Position numbers and translations under genes: made by a program. This document shows positions 8,712 to 16,098 of a DNA stretch of 64,000 bases, piece after piece; positions within the stretch are counted from its first letter, which is position 1; each line of letters starts with the position of its first letter. The notes beneath the pieces are model-generated. The model did no database searches and was not told where the DNA came from. It saw nothing but the letters and a program-made list of their open reading frames with translations. This DNA is from a virus. The DNA is taken from positions 124,001 through 188,000 of IMG/VR virus record IMGVR_UViG_3300015262_000001, one strand, 5' to 3'.

Positions 8712-9647
8712 ATGCCAATTAAATTGGATTGGATCGATCACAACGTCGCAGCGGATAGCCGTAATGTTTACCGTTCGACGACAAAGATCGACGTGGGTAA
8801 CTTACCCGCACCGTTGGCTGTACTCCCAGGTAATGCCCTGACGTATACCGACAACACAGTACAGCGCAACATCACGTATCACTACGTGGTTACAAGCGTC
8901 CAGGGAGCCGATGAAGCCCCCTCCGCCGAATACGTCATCGCGTATATCCCCAACACCGGCCCAGGTCCTCAGACGCTTCTCAGAGGCACCTGGGACTACG
9001 GTTACTTTGGGCGTGTTCCGCTGGAAGATATCTTTTCTGCTACAGAGTTCCTTACTGCCTGTGACATGTCAGCTTTGTCTACTGTCAACGCCACGTCTGG
9101 TAACTACTGGCACAAAGTTGTCTATAAAGGAAAGATCCTGTTCTTCCCTAACCTGATGATTGCGAGCACACTGTCGTTCCAATCGCTTTATCAGAAAGGA
9201 CTGGTGTACGGGTTGGAACCTTCCGCCAACTGGCCCTCTGCAATTAAAACGTTGTTAGGAACCATTGAGCAAGGAAAGATCGTTACATCTCAGGGTAATA
9301 GGTTTGTTGTTCGACTCCCTACGTCCAGAGAAACACTGGCCACCACCGGTACTACTAGCGCGCAGCTGCGCGGCGGGGAGATCGATAAGGTCTTTGCTGG
9401 GCTTTACTTGAACCGCGAGTTCAACGTGGATAACATCCCGGCTATGGATGAATCGTCTTCTACCATCGGTGTTTCTGTCCACCGACTGACGGCGGATTAC
9501 CACAGCACGACGGCCCAGGTTAACGTGGTGACACGAACCTGTATTTCCACCAACGGTAATATCGACTCTGTACAGGCAACTCCACTGCAATACAGCAACG
9601 CTTCCTCGTACGTCCAGTGGACTCCGGTACTGGAGTTGCAGATTTAA
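8712..9647 (+). CDS. Virion-type protein, array type D, copy 2, Fn3-like domain
   Basis: 311 residues, AGGAA upstream of the ATG. N-terminus LDWIDHN parallels LNWIDRN of 4817. Fn3-like domain (NVYRSTTKID ... NITYHYVVTSV), then GPGPQTLLRGTWDYGYFG, WHKVVYKGKILFFP, SLYQKGLVYG, GGEIDKVFAGL and WTPVLELQI. It is the last of the eight paralogues and lies 18 bases before the Kelch gene. Confidence 0.85.
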   Translation: MPIKLDWIDHNVAADSRNVYRSTTKIDVGNLPAPLAVLPGNALTYTDNTVQRNITYHYVVTSVQGADEAPSAEYVIAYIPNTGPGPQTLLRGTWDYGYFGRVPLEDIFSATEFLTACDMSALSTVNATSGNYWHKVVYKGKILFFPNLMIASTLSFQSLYQKGLVYGLEPSANWPSAIKTLLGTIEQGKIVTSQGNRFVVRLPTSRETLATTGTTSAQLRGGEIDKVFAGLYLNREFNVDNIPAMDESSSTIGVSVHRLTADYHSTTAQVNVVTRTCISTNGNIDSVQATPLQYSNASSYVQWTPVLELQI

Positions 9648-9665
9648 CCACTCCTGGAGATTGAT

Positions 9666-10598
9666 ATGTTTGAACAAATGCACTCCTGGGCCATAGGGAG
9701 TAAAGGTCCACCGCTGGACTTTACAACACTGACCTGGAAACAAGTGGGTGGTGCTCGTTATGGTTTCCACCATGACATTGTTAAATGGAACGGACAGCTT
9801 TACTGGGTGGGTGGTTTCTCCGGATCACCTCAGGTTACCTTTGGTAGATGGGATGGTGCCGCTTGGACTGCATTAGCCAATCTACCTACCGCACGAGCTG
9901 GACACACGTCGGTGGTAGTTGGCGACAAGATGTATGTGTGTGGTGGATTAAACGCAGGTGGCGGTGCGGCTACTACCTTAGTGGAATGCTACGACTTTAT
10001 TGCCGGGACTTGGTCTACTAAAGCAGTGATGCCTGGGCCAATGACCTTTGGTGACGGTTGTGCTGTAGGTACCGATATTTACATGTTCGGTGGTATGACT
10101 TCGTCGACCGCTTCCCCTGAAATACCGACTAAGTTTAACCAGTACAAATACAACACACTAACCGACACCTGGACCGAGTTAACCACCACTGGACAAGTGC
10201 CTCGTCTGGATCTTGGCGTAGCAGCAATAGGAACAAAGATTTATCTCATCGGTGGACGTAACAACAGTGTCTACACCAACAAATTATTTTGTTACGACAC
10301 TGTAGCTGGTACCATGACCGAGCTGGCTACAATGTTAGCGTCTTATGGATGCCGTCGTAGTTTCCTGTTCTTTGAGGATCGTTTGATCTCCTTGTGGGGT
10401 AACGCCAGTACAACGGCTCCCTATGGTGGGACAAACTACTACAACCCTGAAGACGACACTTGGCATGCACTACCGGCTAACGCTAGTGCTGCTCGTGGCT
10501 TTGGTGGCGCGGGGTTCATGGGTCGTAAACTTTGGTATTTCGCTGGTATCAAAGGAGGCACTGGTCAAACAGATACATGGGAATACAGTCCGCCGTAA
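9666..10598 (+). CDS. Kelch-repeat beta-propeller protein
   Basis: 310 residues, GGAG before the ATG. About six Kelch-type blades can be read, each with an aromatic-GG pair and a later Trp: YWVGGFSG ... AAWTAL; MYVCGGLNA ... GTWST; IYMFGGMTS ... DTWTEL; IYLIGGRNN ... GTMTEL; ISLWGNAST ... DTWHAL; WYFAGIKGG ... DTWEY. Kelch propellers bind proteins or sugars. The start context and the first residues (MFEQM) copy those of the type A array genes, and the gene is last in the operon, so a tail-fibre or receptor-binding role is plausible. No catalytic motif is apparent. Confidence 0.85.
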   Translation: MFEQMHSWAIGSKGPPLDFTTLTWKQVGGARYGFHHDIVKWNGQLYWVGGFSGSPQVTFGRWDGAAWTALANLPTARAGHTSVVVGDKMYVCGGLNAGGGAATTLVECYDFIAGTWSTKAVMPGPMTFGDGCAVGTDIYMFGGMTSSTASPEIPTKFNQYKYNTLTDTWTELTTTGQVPRLDLGVAAIGTKIYLIGGRNNSVYTNKLFCYDTVAGTMTELATMLASYGCRRSFLFFEDRLISLWGNASTTAPYGGTNYYNPEDDTWHALPANASAARGFGGAGFMGRKLWYFAGIKGGTGQTDTWEYSPP

Positions 10599-10621
10599 AG
10601 CAAAAAATAAAGCGATAGACC

Positions 10622-10655
10622 AACCCTACCCTCCCTTTTCGGGGAGGGTAGGGTT
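10622..10655. terminator. Bidirectional terminator between convergent Kelch and phaZ genes
   Basis: A perfect 14-bp stem (AACCCTACCCTCCC with its complement) with a 6-base loop lies between two convergent genes. On the leftward strand it is followed after about 10 bases by CTTTATTTTTTG, the same tail seen after other leftward hairpins in the window. Confidence 0.9.
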
Positions 10656-10664
10656 ATGGTTGGT

Positions 10665-11483
10665 TTACGCAGTCGCTAGGAACTCGGCGATAATAGGGAC
10701 AACCTTAGGCAAGTCGGTAAGCAGAAACAAGTGACCGTCATCGAATACATGTAGTTCCGAATTAGGGATCAGTGCTGCCAACACTTTCATGTTAGCCAAA
10801 GGAATCAACGGATCGTCATTACCGGCTAATACCAATGTCGGTTGTCTGATGTTCCACAACCAATGAAGACTGGTCCACCACCACACTGACATAACCTGAT
10901 AATAGTACCCTTGTTTACCGCTCGCTTTGGTTGTGGATTTATCCGCCGACATTTTAGCAGCATGAGCAGCAGCCAACTCTTTATCGTGTCGGAACTTACC
11001 GCCGTAAATATCGCCTGCAATGCTAGCAGCATACTCAGGGTCGGTGTAACGCCGAGGACTAGCCATTAGTGCCAGTACTGAGGACTTCGGCATGATAGAC
11101 ATGATACCGGAAGAAGTAGCCGCCAGAATAAGTCTGCGACACCGGACTGGATAATCGTGGGCAAACTGCTGAGCAAGGAATCCGCCCCAAGAAAGACCGA
11201 GTACATCTACTTGGCCGTAATTCAAATGATCAAGCATTTGAGAAACAATCTTCGCCAACCCAGAGAAACGGTAAGGCAGTACTGTAGACGGTGATCCACC
11301 AACCCCTGGAACATCAAAGGCGATTATTCCCAGATCAGGATTTAACGCCTCAACGAACGGTATAACAAGTTCAAGATTAGCCCCGATACCGTTGAATATT
11401 AGAAGAGGTGTTGTATTTGCAAGCCCTTCTCTTACAGCTACACGGATAATGCGCCCATTGATATCTATTGTTTTAATTTTCAT
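10665..11483 (-). CDS. phaZ: PhaZ-like intracellular poly(3-hydroxyalkanoate) depolymerase
   Basis: 272 residues, an alpha/beta hydrolase. Segments LLIFNGIGANLELV (27-40), AFDVPGVGGS, SWGG, YDYP-like HDYP, MASPRRY, LVLAGNDDPLIPL and DDGHLFL are characteristic of the medium-chain-length PHA depolymerase of Pseudomonas, which hydrolyses intracellular polyester granules. Likely triad: Ser98 in the lipase box GLSWG, Asp224, His251. Full length for the family and no signal peptide, so cytoplasmic. It is a single-gene unit enclosed by hairpins at 10622 and 11587, facing the Kelch gene. No phaC, phasin or other PHA gene is nearby. A host-derived auxiliary metabolic gene is the natural reading; another ester substrate cannot be excluded. 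Confidence 0.9.
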   Translation of the reverse strand: MKIKTIDINGRIIRVAVREGLANTTPLLIFNGIGANLELVIPFVEALNPDLGIIAFDVPGVGGSPSTVLPYRFSGLAKIVSQMLDHLNYGQVDVLGLSWGGFLAQQFAHDYPVRCRRLILAATSSGIMSIMPKSSVLALMASPRRYTDPEYAASIAGDIYGGKFRHDKELAAAHAAKMSADKSTTKASGKQGYYYQVMSVWWWTSLHWLWNIRQPTLVLAGNDDPLIPLANMKVLAALIPNSELHVFDDGHLFLLTDLPKVVPIIAEFLATA

Positions 11484-11511
11484 GTGCGTCCCCAGATGGT
11501 AATGACCAGTC

Positions 11512-11549
11512 TAGCTCTATTAGACCGGTGTCCTTTCCTTACTGTACAA
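11512..11549 (-). promoter_or_regulatory. Possible sigma70-like promoter for phaZ
   Basis: On the leftward strand TTGTAC (11549-11544) and TCTAAT (11524-11519) are separated by 19 bases, about 36 bases before the phaZ start codon. The spacing is longer than ideal. The conserved phage motif found upstream of other leftward genes is absent here. Confidence 0.3.
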
Positions 11550-11586
11550 TGATAAATCAGGAGACAAAAAATAAAGTAACAGGCTA

Positions 11587-11622
11587 GCTACCTCCTACCC
11601 CGCAAAGGGTAGGAGGTAGCTA
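11587..11622 (-). terminator. Terminator ending the 11.6-17.7 kb leftward operon
   Basis: A perfect 15-bp stem (AGCTACCTCCTACCC and complement) with a 6-base loop lies 8 bases after the stop of the 11630 gene. About 12 bases later the transcript reads CTTTATTTTTTG. Confidence 0.88.
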
Positions 11623-11629
11623 TAACTGC

Positions 11630-11824
11630 TTAGAGATTCAACTCAGATTCGAGACCATCGATAACTTCATCAAGGGTACCCTTTACTTCTGGACTGTCAT
11701 CGAAATAACCAGTCCACAGTTCCTCTACAGGGTCGTACTCCATCACCAGTCCTAGCCCCTGCTTGGTACATTCACGGGTGATATCGTTAATGCGTTCTTC
11801 AATGGTCATCTCTACTACTGGCAT
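11630..11824 (-). CDS. Small acidic protein, unknown
   Basis: 64 residues, acidic, with AAGGGG upstream of the ATG. The sequence (MTIEERINDITREC ... DEVIDGLESEL) is probably mostly helical with one central strand pair. No family recognised. It is the last gene of a leftward operon that starts near 17.7 kb, directly before the terminator. Confidence 0.7.
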   Translation of the reverse strand: MPVVEMTIEERINDITRECTKQGLGLVMEYDPVEELWTGYFDDSPEVKGTLDEVIDGLESELNL

Positions 11825-11878
11825 GCTTTGTCCCCTTACATAGCTGCTGGCGGTTTTGTTTCAAGCGTAAGATCGTGG

Positions 11879-12331
11879 TTACGCCTTGGATGCGAGAATG
11901 TGAACGATTGGATGTGTGTACAGCGGAACGAGAAATTCTTTATCGTGAACATGGAAGAACATCAGTGAACCACTGAGCCCTTCGGTGCGATCCAGTTCCA
12001 CGTGTAAAAACAGGTTGTGCCAACGACCGGTCAGAGTTGCTTTGAACTCTTTAGCGTCATTGTCGAAATACCGGATGAAGAAAGCATTAACCAGGTTGTA
12101 ATAGTTAATAGAGTGCTCACGGTCATCCATTATCAGTTTCTTAAACAACATTTCAATGGCCTCCTTCTCAGAGTGAGAAGGTTTTTCAATCAGGTACATA
12201 GTACCGCCGCCGTTTGGTTTGTCTGACACGATGTAAGTGGTCTGGAGTCCTTGGGAGGACATGTACAGTTGTTGACCATTGTCGAGACGGATCAGGGCAG
12301 TCATGTGGTACTTGCGTTGTGCGTTTGTCAT
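11879..12331 (-). CDS. Unknown protein, paralogue of the 12349 gene
   Basis: 150 residues, GAGG upstream of the ATG. It aligns with its upstream neighbour: SINYYNLVNAFFIRYFDN here against SIGLYNRISFLFIWYFNQ there, and the C-terminal VPLYTHPIVHIL against VPLADHPLVGLL. No motif of known function. The tandem pair points to local duplication; both may act as subunits of one complex. Confidence 0.75.
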   Translation of the reverse strand: MTNAQRKYHMTALIRLDNGQQLYMSSQGLQTTYIVSDKPNGGGTMYLIEKPSHSEKEAIEMLFKKLIMDDREHSINYYNLVNAFFIRYFDNDAKEFKATLTGRWHNLFLHVELDRTEGLSGSLMFFHVHDKEFLVPLYTHPIVHILASKA

Positions 12332-12348
12332 TTCATTTGCCTCTTTGT

Positions 12349-12939
12349 TTATTTGCGCAATAAGCCTACCAGCGGGTGATCCGCCAGGGGTACTGCAACG
12401 GGTTGGGAACCAGCGATAGTTACTTTAACGGCACACTTGCCGATCTCGGGTAACCATTCGAATAATACTTCTTTCTTTACACCACGCCACAAACCTTCAG
12501 TGGCACGACGAACCGGTTGCTCTTCGATCTGATTGAAGTACCAGATAAAGAGGAAACTGATTCGGTTATACAGCCCGATAGAAGGAGCCCGTCCATCGAG
12601 TACCAGTGCTTCAAACAGATGTTCCCACGCTTCCTCAAAAGTAGACGAAGAACCTTGAAGCAAGTACGTGTCACGACGCCCCATGGAGCTGAGCCAATAG
12701 TAACGAGTATAACGACCGTCACTCAGGGCAATCAGATTCCCATGTGCGGTTTCCGTAACGCTGTAGAACTTGATAGGATCACGAAAGCCGTGACGTATCA
12801 GGATGGTGCTCTGACGCCGCATCCAGGGGACCGAGCGAGTAATGACCTCACCCGTTGGACGCGAAACTCTAAACTGAGCCTCCCCTGCATTGCGCAATGG
12901 GAAATCATCAGTGAAGCAAATCCCTTTGTTAATCATCAT
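12349..12939 (-). CDS. Unknown protein, paralogue of the 11879 gene
   Basis: 196 residues. The start overlaps the previous stop (ATGA), with AGGGG upstream; a second ATG follows immediately. The C-terminal two thirds match the 11879 protein, including the aromatic helix FLFIWYFN and the terminal HPLVGLL. The N-terminal 50 residues are extra and basic. Function unknown. Confidence 0.75.
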   Translation of the reverse strand: MMINKGICFTDDFPLRNAGEAQFRVSRPTGEVITRSVPWMRRQSTILIRHGFRDPIKFYSVTETAHGNLIALSDGRYTRYYWLSSMGRRDTYLLQGSSSTFEEAWEHLFEALVLDGRAPSIGLYNRISFLFIWYFNQIEEQPVRRATEGLWRGVKKEVLFEWLPEIGKCAVKVTIAGSQPVAVPLADHPLVGLLRK

Positions 12940-13469
12940 TTACCCCTTGTAATTTGATACGGCTTCCTTAGCTCTACAACCTTGGGATCGTAAGCCGTAT
13001 AAGAGCCCATACCTACGGTTGTGTAGGTGTAGCCTTCAGGAAGGTCTTTACGCAGCGCTGAGATGTGCTTGTCAGACAAACCAGAGCCAACCTTTGGCGC
13101 TACCTTAACAGCAAGCTTACTCAGCTCAGAACGCCCCACAACCTCGTAAGCGATGTAGAACGTAACACCTTCTTCGAGACCACGCGGCGCAGGCGATTTA
13201 GATTTAACCCAAACAATCTGACCGATGTGATTAACAACCAGGTCGATTACCTCGCTGCGCAGTCGACGGTATTCAGCCGCGTCCTTTACAACTTCGACTT
13301 GACGTTCTTCGTGAAGGTGCTTGTTGTACTTCTGTGCATGACGTCTAACGGTGCGTACAACACCATTATGCCCATCACGTTCATGAGCACCGATATCGGC
13401 CAGGCGGATCAGGTCGTCATACATCTCACGAGCAATTACAATCTGGTGTCGATCTTTGTTCTCTTTCAT
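12936..13469 (-). CDS. Unknown protein
   Basis: 177 residues from the ATG at 13469, chosen because GGAGGAA lies 8 bases before it and it overlaps the preceding stop as TAATG; the longer in-frame extension to 13508 lies inside the upstream gene. The N-terminal part is rich in His, Arg and Lys (MKENKDRHQ ... RRHAQKYNKHLHEER), which could favour nucleic acid contact. The C-terminal part is mixed alpha/beta. No family recognised. Confidence 0.7.
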   Translation of the reverse strand: MKENKDRHQIVIAREMYDDLIRLADIGAHERDGHNGVVRTVRRHAQKYNKHLHEERQVEVVKDAAEYRRLRSEVIDLVVNHIGQIVWVKSKSPAPRGLEEGVTFYIAYEVVGRSELSKLAVKVAPKVGSGLSDKHISALRKDLPEGYTYTTVGMGSYTAYDPKVVELRKPYQITRGK

Positions 13470-14176
13470 TACTGAATTTCCTCCATAGTGAGAACTTCCC
13501 GTTTGCACAGCTCCAGTGCACCAGTTATCATGCCTTCCAGATCAACATGCATGAAGTTGTAGAAGCCAACAGGTGTGTTTGGATAGAACGCTAGCGAAAG
13601 AACCTCGTTGCGATCAACCATCTGTTGACCCAAACCTGGACCGATTTCAGCCTCATCCTCTTCATCGGATTGGAAGCGATCTGGGCACGTGATCTCGAGA
13701 TCACGTAGATATTCCTTGGCGTTCATATCGAAAACGTAATCCTGCTTTTCGATATCCCAGTGCTTGGCTTTGAACTCGTTGATAGTCAAAGAGACCGAAC
13801 ATTTTGCGGTAGCAATAAGTTCACCAAACACAGCGGTAAGGTTAATCGAGTCCGCTGGCCATGCGACGCAACCCTTACCGCGCAGTTCAACTGCGACAAT
13901 ATAAGCTGCTTCCAGAACCTTTTCCAGAGACGCTCCCAAGAAGCTAAACTCCTCTTCCGGTTTCTCTGGTGCGATGTCGACGCAGATCAGCGTGTTAGTG
14001 GCGATCATCTCCGCGCGAACCTCTGGAGTAATCGCCGCCACAGCAGCAGGGTCGAACTTAGCGATATGCTTCAATCGCTCTTCCACCGTTTCGTAAACAT
14101 CACGATGGTCATTCGCGGAAATCTCGATCTTGCCTTTGCAAATAGCATACAGCAAGCGCGCGTAATCAGTTATCAT
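13469..14176 (-). CDS. Unknown acidic protein
   Basis: 235 residues. The stop overlaps the next start (TAATG). A helical N-terminal region is followed by an acidic stretch (SDEEDEAEIGPG) near residue 170 and a C-terminal region with NFMHVDLEGMI. No known domain is visible. It is an interior gene of the long leftward operon. Confidence 0.7.
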   Translation of the reverse strand: MITDYARLLYAICKGKIEISANDHRDVYETVEERLKHIAKFDPAAVAAITPEVRAEMIATNTLICVDIAPEKPEEEFSFLGASLEKVLEAAYIVAVELRGKGCVAWPADSINLTAVFGELIATAKCSVSLTINEFKAKHWDIEKQDYVFDMNAKEYLRDLEITCPDRFQSDEEDEAEIGPGLGQQMVDRNEVLSLAFYPNTPVGFYNFMHVDLEGMITGALELCKREVLTMEEIQ

Positions 14177-14189
14177 TGTTAACTCCTTG

Positions 14190-14741
14190 CTAAGACATGT
14201 AGCCGTTAGTGAAGACCCATTTGTAACGAATCGTCGTAGGTCCCATTTCCTCTTTTGGATTCTTGGGATCGTTAAACGGATGGGCTTTCATTACGGGCGA
14301 TGAGTTTGTGGTCATGATCTGCACTTCGCCGACCAAGTTCATCTGTAGAGGGTCCAGGCAACGATACTCCTGGGTTGCGTAAGCGTCCCATACCCATTTA
14401 TCCCGTACAAGGATATCCGGTGGTACTATCCGTTCGTCGCCCTCAAACAACGGACGATAAACGAAGAAGTTCATGTGAGGGAGTTTATCCTTCTCAAAGA
14501 ACCTCGCTACGTTGGGGTAGATACCGCGAAAGCAACGTTCGATATCAGGACCCAGCGAGATTGCCTTCATAGACGGCTCTGGATAGGCCCAGGAGCTGTC
14601 TTCGTGCTCTCCCGGTACATCTGAGCCAGCTTGTGTTCCTGGCTCCCACACACCCTCCAGATCGCCTTTAAAGCTGATATGAAAAAGAGGGAAGTCTATC
14701 AGCTTCCTACTCTTAATTGACTTAGGTTCTTTAACCCCCAT
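14190..14741 (-). CDS. Unknown phage protein
   Basis: 183 residues from the ATG at 14741, which has AAGGAG 6 bases upstream. The in-frame extension to 14945 is a shadow of the upstream gene. Conserved-looking core: FHISFKGDLEGVWEPG, SMKAISLGPDIERCFRGIYPN, FFVYRP, VWDAYATQEYRCLDP, FNDPKNPKE. The layout (a substrate-pocket-like N-terminal FHISF, then SLGPDIERC) recalls small phage proteins of unknown function with an ADP-ribosyltransferase-like look, but no catalytic residues can be assigned. The start overlaps the previous gene by 11 bases. Confidence 0.7.
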   Translation of the reverse strand: MGVKEPKSIKSRKLIDFPLFHISFKGDLEGVWEPGTQAGSDVPGEHEDSSWAYPEPSMKAISLGPDIERCFRGIYPNVARFFEKDKLPHMNFFVYRPLFEGDERIVPPDILVRDKWVWDAYATQEYRCLDPLQMNLVGEVQIMTTNSSPVMKAHPFNDPKNPKEEMGPTTIRYKWVFTNGYMS

Positions 14742-15336
14742 GATCCGCTCCTTCTTTAACGTGTAGTCGAGCCAACGCATATTCCCTTGGCAACATAAGT
14801 GCATCACAAGCGGTGAGCAATGCATCCTCACCACGGCTACCGTATTCATCAATGATGAAATTCCAGATAGCAGTACGCTGAGACCGCTGTTCGCGTAAAG
14901 ACTTTTCCAGGTGACGAGACAGCCAGCGGATACGTTCTTTACCACCCGTGACCGCAGCTATCTTCGAGTAGTAATCTTTCCCGGCTTCCATATGGGCCAG
15001 CATCAGCCGCATATCGTCTTCTTTACTGATATCACCTTGCATGAAGACCAGAGTAGCCATTTCGTCATCAGTCAGCTTACCCAGGCACAGGCTTGCGCGG
15101 TCCTGATTGACTAACTCAGGGAAGTCGTCATCGCCACCGGTGGCTAGGCAGTTGGATGACGGTGTACTGGTAGGACTGTTGAGTTCGGTAATACCCAGCT
15201 CTTTCAGGAGGTTACCTCGAGCATTACGCTTGGCAAACTCCATCGTCCGGAGCATGTCTTCTTCGGTGTACTTCAGAGCATGGTTAGCTGGTACCATGCT
15301 GCGACCCTTGTTAGGACTAGGACGATCACCCATCAT
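14731..15336 (-). CDS. Unknown helical protein
   Basis: 201 residues from the ATG at 15336, with GGAGA 5 bases upstream inside the end of the preceding gene. Mostly alpha-helical, with a low-complexity Ser/Thr/Pro linker (LNSPTSTPSSN) near residue 55 and a charged C-terminal half (RHLEKSLREQRSQR). No family recognised. Confidence 0.7.
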   Translation of the reverse strand: MMGDRPSPNKGRSMVPANHALKYTEEDMLRTMEFAKRNARGNLLKELGITELNSPTSTPSSNCLATGGDDDFPELVNQDRASLCLGKLTDDEMATLVFMQGDISKEDDMRLMLAHMEAGKDYYSKIAAVTGGKERIRWLSRHLEKSLREQRSQRTAIWNFIIDEYGSRGEDALLTACDALMLPREYALARLHVKEGADHGG

Positions 15337-15508
15337 GTTTCTCCATATTTTCAAAAGGTTCAATGATCAAGCCCGAGGGCAGTGTTTTGGATTTCACTAC
15401 AACTAACCCTACACCTGCTAATTTAGCAAAGGTATCGCCAGGGTTAGGACCATTCTCCTTGTACTGAGCGATAATGGTTTCAATCTCATCCTTGAATTGT
15501 TCAGTCAT
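15326..15508 (-). CDS. Small unknown protein
   Basis: 60 residues, starting 2 bases after the 15511 gene's stop, with GGAA upstream. It overlaps the next gene by 11 bases. An N-terminal helix is followed by a short beta segment (GVGLVVVKSKTL). Function unknown. Confidence 0.65.
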   Translation of the reverse strand: MTEQFKDEIETIIAQYKENGPNPGDTFAKLAGVGLVVVKSKTLPSGLIIEPFENMEKHDG

Positions 15509-15510
15509 CT

Positions 15511-16098
15511 TTACTTGATTCCTTTAAGGTCGTTATCAGTCATACCAGCTATCTTCATGATAGCTGACTCGTCCCACTGGGTCATTGCGATAGCCCAGCG
15601 AATCACACCGCGGGAAGGAATAACAGTGCGGCGATCGCGTTCGAGTTCCCGGATGATTAACATCGGTTTGATCTTCATTGGCGTTGGCCGCATGAAGTCT
15701 TCAATCGACTCGACGACCTCACTGGGCATCATCTTCCCGCTAACGGCCCCCTTGTTCATCCGGTATGCCAGCATTTGCTTTAACCGGTGGTAGTCTTTCG
15801 AATGGGTCTCTGTAATGGAATCACACGCAGGGAACATCTTACCAACCTCTGCGCGCGGGGTTTCAACTTCCTCGTAAATGCGAAGGTTGTGAATAACCCG
15901 GCCACCCACGTAGATCAACCCGTTCCACCAGTAAATCCATTCGGGTGTAAATGGATTTCTGTAGCGTGTGATGGATGGTGCGTTCGACGGGTAATCGGCA
16001 AGCATACTTTCGTACCCTTTATGACCCGTATATTGCAACACACGACCGTGGTCAACATGACCCACAGTTCCCACATTTACGTGCTTGATGCTTTTCAT
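15511..16098 (-). CDS. Unknown protein with an EF-Tu-like N-terminal tag
   Basis: 195 residues, ATGA overlap with the upstream gene. Residues 6-18 read HVNVGTVGHVDHG, nearly identical to the start of elongation factor Tu, but the P-loop is broken: R replaces the GK lysine position and the following TTL is missing. None of the later GTPase motifs (DxxG, NKxD) is present. The rest is an unrelated 175-residue domain (WIYWWNGLIYVGGRV, RMNKGAVSGKMMPSE, a basic C-terminus). It is therefore not a GTPase. The tag may be mimicry or a captured fragment. Confidence 0.75.
   Translation of the reverse strand: MKSIKHVNVGTVGHVDHGRVLQYTGHKGYESMLADYPSNAPSITRYRNPFTPEWIYWWNGLIYVGGRVIHNLRIYEEVETPRAEVGKMFPACDSITETHSKDYHRLKQMLAYRMNKGAVSGKMMPSEVVESIEDFMRPTPMKIKPMLIIRELERDRRTVIPSRGVIRWAIAMTQWDESAIMKIAGMTDNDLKGIK

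Larger units (their letters stand above)
5821..9647 (+). repeat. Four-gene block, copy 2 of a segmental duplication
   Basis: Contains the counterparts of the four genes in 1846-5749, in the same A-B-C-D order and with similar 10-12 base spacing. The next gene (9666) again begins with the ATGTTTGA start context, as if it occupies the first position of a third block. Confidence 0.85.

Noticed and set aside
11484-11586. Phage promoter motif upstream of phaZ
   Set aside because: The TTTCAnnCCTACATTAYTA motif is absent from this interval; only a weak sigma70-like pair was found.
14742-14945. N-terminal extension of the 14190 gene
   Set aside because: Lies in another frame of the 14731 gene; the ATG at 14741 has a good ribosome site.
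15511-16098. Annotation as elongation factor Tu
   Set aside because: Only the first 18 residues match; the P-loop is broken and no other GTPase motif exists.
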